A DNA stretch of 15,865 nucleotides from Campylobacterales bacterium (GTDB lineage: Bacteria > Campylobacterota > Campylobacteria > Campylobacterales > QNZT01). The notes beneath the pieces were generated by a model. That model saw only the letters and a list, made by a program, of their open reading frames with translations. It did no database searches and was not told the origin of the DNA. Both the position numbers and the translations under genes were made by a program. Where the stretch lies: NCBI GenBank assembly GCA_027080605.1, contig JALWRO010000224.1, forward strand, positions 1-15,865. Reading direction: 5' to 3'. Of this stretch, positions 13,908 to 15,865 are shown piece after piece (position 1 is the first letter of the stretch; each line of letters begins with the position of its first letter).

Positions 13908-14729
13908 ATGAGTAAACTCCTTAAATCTCTTCTCCTTACCCTTGTTACAGCGACACTTGTTTACATGAGCTATCAATCGTACTACAATGCAGAAGCGTAT
14001 ATCCAAACTTCACAGGAGATATCCGGTCTGAACAATACCCATGAAACGATGCAAAAGAAGATCGACAAACTTCTTGAAGAACTCTCTTTGGGGATGTACA
14101 GCCAATATACACAAAACCATGACTATCTGGAAGCGATGGGTGTCAAAGCCGCATTTTACCATCAGCAGAGTATCACCTGGCTCTACTACTTTTTCGGTAC
14201 TGTTTTTCTCTTTATCTTGCTTTTTTGGCTTATTGATTTCGATCTGATGTTAATATTTATCGGTCTGAGTGCGCTTGTGGCGCTGGGTACAGCACTCTTC
14301 GCACCGCTTCTCATGATGACGGTATACAGCACTGTTCCCCTTCTGGGAGAAGTGACGCTCTCCTACGAAAGCAAAAGCATTTACACTACTATTGTCAAAC
14401 TCTTTCACCAGTCAAACTATCTGGTGGGGATGCTGGTATTGCTCTTTAGCGTGCTCATACCGTTTTTCAAGTCACTGCTAATTACGACTTACGGTTTTCT
14501 TAAAGAGACAGGCTTCGGGGAGTATATGGTTACGCTTATCGAAAAGATCGGGAAATGGTCTATGGCAGATGTCTTTATTGTCGCAGTATTGGTCGTATTT
14601 TTCTCCACGCAGCAGGATATTCATACCAGTTTGAAGATTGAAGCGGGACTTTATTTTTTTACGGGATATGTGTTGCTGTCGATGCTGGGCTCGACACTGA
14701 TGGGAAGAGTGAAAAAAGAGGCGCGCTAA
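13908..14729 (+). CDS. PqiA/LetA-domain inner-membrane protein with periplasmic coiled-coil insert
   Basis: A 273-residue membrane protein. One helix at about 5-22 is followed by about 65 hydrophilic residues, probably periplasmic and partly coiled coil (KKIDKLLEEL). A membrane core follows with helices at about 90-112, 114-140, 168-192, 220-236 and 243-262. The segment LVGMLVLLFSVLIPFFKSLL, then GKWSMADVFIVAVLVVFFS and the glycine-containing last helix, are the recognisable parts of the paraquat-inducible protein A (PqiA/LetA) domain. E. coli homologues work with MCE-domain proteins in lipid transport across the periplasm. Unlike E. coli PqiA, which has two such domains each with a cysteine zinc ribbon, this protein has one domain and no cysteine at all. 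No MCE partner is in the window. The ATG at 13908 has AAAGG upstream. Family assignment is moderately sure; function is not known. Confidence 0.8.
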   Translation: MSKLLKSLLLTLVTATLVYMSYQSYYNAEAYIQTSQEISGLNNTHETMQKKIDKLLEELSLGMYSQYTQNHDYLEAMGVKAAFYHQQSITWLYYFFGTVFLFILLFWLIDFDLMLIFIGLSALVALGTALFAPLLMMTVYSTVPLLGEVTLSYESKSIYTTIVKLFHQSNYLVGMLVLLFSVLIPFFKSLLITTYGFLKETGFGEYMVTLIEKIGKWSMADVFIVAVLVVFFSTQQDIHTSLKIEAGLYFFTGYVLLSMLGSTLMGRVKKEAR

Positions 14730-14737
14730 GCCTCTTT
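14712..14737. terminator. Bidirectional intrinsic terminator between the PqiA-like gene and carA
   Basis: AAAGAGGC (14715-14722) and GCCTCTTT (14730-14737) form a perfect 8-bp stem around a 7-nt loop. On the minus strand the stem is followed by TTTTTT (complement of 14712-14717), a strong terminator for carA. On the plus strand only a short T run follows. The hairpin includes the last codons of the PqiA-like gene and touches the carA stop. Confidence 0.8.
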
Positions 14738-15857
14738 ATAACATCTGTGCGAATTGCGCAAAGATATATTTGCTGTCATGAGGACCGGGACTGGCCTCCG
14801 GGTGATGCTGCACAGAAAATATAGGTGCCTCGTTATATGCCACACCTTCGATCGTCTGGTCGAACAGATTTAGATGGGTTACTTTTGCGATGTCACAAAT
14901 TGAGTCAGGGACGTTGTAGTTGTGGTTTTGCGCAGTGATTTCCACCTTTTTTGTCTCCTGATTTGCCACAGGATGGTTACCGCCGTGCTGACCGAACTTA
15001 AGCTTATAGGTTTTATGCCCATGCGCAATAGAAAGCAACTGATGCCCCAGACAGATGGCAAACATCGGTACTTTTGCAGCAATCAACTTTTTTACCTTTT
15101 CAGCCTCTTCTTTCAAAATCAAAGGATCTCCCGGACCGTTGGATAAAAAGATACCGGCAATCTCCTGATTTTTATAGCGTGTTATCAACTCTTCAGGATC
15201 GAAATCATGAGGAATCACTTCCACCGACAAACCTGTCTGGCGTAATTCATTCAAAATATTGCGTTTGACACCGAAATCCAGCACGACGATCTTTTTGCCC
15301 AGAGAAAGCGGTTCACGATAACACTGGTTCAATGGATCCCAGCTGCCGCTGTTATGTTCATATACTGCTTTGGTACTCACCTCTTTGATGTAATTGACCT
15401 CTTCGATACGCGGTGACGCGGCAAGCTCTTTTTGCAAACGTGCTTTATCGGAAATTTCTGTTGAAGCGATCATCATCTGCGGTCCGCCGTCACGGATAAG
15501 TTTGGTCAAAAAACGTGTATCGATATCGCAAATACCCATGCTTTGGTGCTCATGCAAAAAAGAACCGAACGATTTTTCTCCGCGAAAGTTAGAGTAACGA
15601 TCCTGATAGTTCCGTACAATCGCTCCGGAACTGTAAACAGTTTTACTCTCCATATCGTCTGCATTGGTACCGACATTTCCGATTTCAGGCATCGTAAAAA
15701 CCACAAACTGTCCTGCGTAACTGGGATCGCTCATGATCTCCTGATAACCGCTCATAGAAGTATTAAAAACGATCTCTCCCGTTTTTGTCCCTTCAAACCC
15801 GAAACTCTTTGCCTCTAAAAAAGTACCGTCTTCAAAATATAGCCAAACCTGTTTCAT
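14736..15857 (-). CDS. carA: Carbamoyl-phosphate synthase small (glutaminase) subunit
   Basis: The glutamine amidotransferase subunit, which releases ammonia from glutamine and channels it to CarB to make carbamoyl phosphate for pyrimidine and arginine synthesis. It has 373 residues. The N-terminal CarA domain shows GEIVFNTSMSGYQE and ICDIDTRFLTKLIRD. The class I amidotransferase domain starts near 190 with VLDFGVKRNIL, and carries LSNGPGDP and the nucleophile Cys269 in AICLGHQ, the same residue number as in E. coli. His352 and Glu354 in HHPEASPGPHD complete the triad. The ATG at 15857 overlaps a TGA (TGATG), suggesting coupling to an upstream gene just outside the window, so no ribosome site is visible. 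carB is not present. A strong terminator sits at its stop. Confidence 0.97.
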   Translation of the reverse strand: MKQVWLYFEDGTFLEAKSFGFEGTKTGEIVFNTSMSGYQEIMSDPSYAGQFVVFTMPEIGNVGTNADDMESKTVYSSGAIVRNYQDRYSNFRGEKSFGSFLHEHQSMGICDIDTRFLTKLIRDGGPQMMIASTEISDKARLQKELAASPRIEEVNYIKEVSTKAVYEHNSGSWDPLNQCYREPLSLGKKIVVLDFGVKRNILNELRQTGLSVEVIPHDFDPEELITRYKNQEIAGIFLSNGPGDPLILKEEAEKVKKLIAAKVPMFAICLGHQLLSIAHGHKTYKLKFGQHGGNHPVANQETKKVEITAQNHNYNVPDSICDIAKVTHLNLFDQTIEGVAYNEAPIFSVQHHPEASPGPHDSKYIFAQFAQML

Positions 15858-15865
15858 CAGAGCAT

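Noticed and set aside
15857..15865. Possible end of another minus-strand gene (...ATG CTC TGA) overlapping the carA start
   Set aside because: Only three codons are visible, too little to annotate; it is noted only as a hint of translational coupling upstream of carA.

Overview
The window looks like chromosomal housekeeping DNA from a flagellated Campylobacterota (Epsilonproteobacteria) bacterium. By eye its GC content is in the mid-40s, which suggests a Sulfurovum/Sulfurimonas/Sulfuricurvum-like lineage more than an AT-rich host-adapted Campylobacter. The evidence is gene order: ftsW | flgB-flgC-fliE | ftsI and alaS...maf...pbpA neighbourhoods are, as I recall them, typical of Campylobacter and Helicobacter. 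The promoters are also of Campylobacter type: a TTTAAGT-like -35 with a T-rich -16 ahead of rplM, and a sigma-54-like site ahead of flgB. I see no mobile element, CRISPR array, tRNA, rRNA or sign of recent transfer.

Layout. (1) Positions 1-9616, minus strand. ftsW and murG (lipid II polymerisation and synthesis) overlap by 4 nt. After an 82-nt gap comes a tightly packed seven-gene run: alaS, a small CopD-like membrane protein, speD, maf, bioF, an orphan ABC ATPase and pbpA (class A PBP, cut by the left edge). Adjacent genes in that run overlap by 1-8 nt or lie 2-18 nt apart. (2) Positions 9617-9834, a divergent promoter region: a sigma-70-type promoter facing ftsW and a GG-N10-GC sigma-54-type promoter facing flgB. 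(3) Positions 9835-11113, plus strand: flgB-flgC-fliE, closed by a clear intrinsic terminator. (4) Positions 11145-12917: ftsI, with a perfect TATAAT ending six bases before its ATG and no Shine-Dalgarno, so probably a leaderless transcript. (5) Positions 12952-13840: promoter, rplM, rpsI. (6) Positions 13908-14729: a divergent PqiA/LetA-domain membrane protein with no cysteines. (7) carA on the minus strand, convergent with it, sharing a bidirectional hairpin terminator.

Together the genes cover septal and lateral peptidoglycan synthesis (ftsW, murG, ftsI, pbpA), assembly of the proximal flagellar rod (flgB, flgC, fliE), translation (alaS, rplM, rpsI), and small-molecule metabolism (speD, bioF, carA, maf). 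Half of the sixteen genes begin with GTG or TTG or have a competing non-ATG start, including TTG for pbpA, murG and ftsW.

I do not see a clear undescribed multi-gene system. The least explained parts are the cysteine-free PqiA-like protein with its hairpin leader, the permease-less ABC ATPase inside the alaS-pbpA operon, the lone SpeD, the apparently leaderless ftsI, and a strong excess of the palindrome TTCATGAA.
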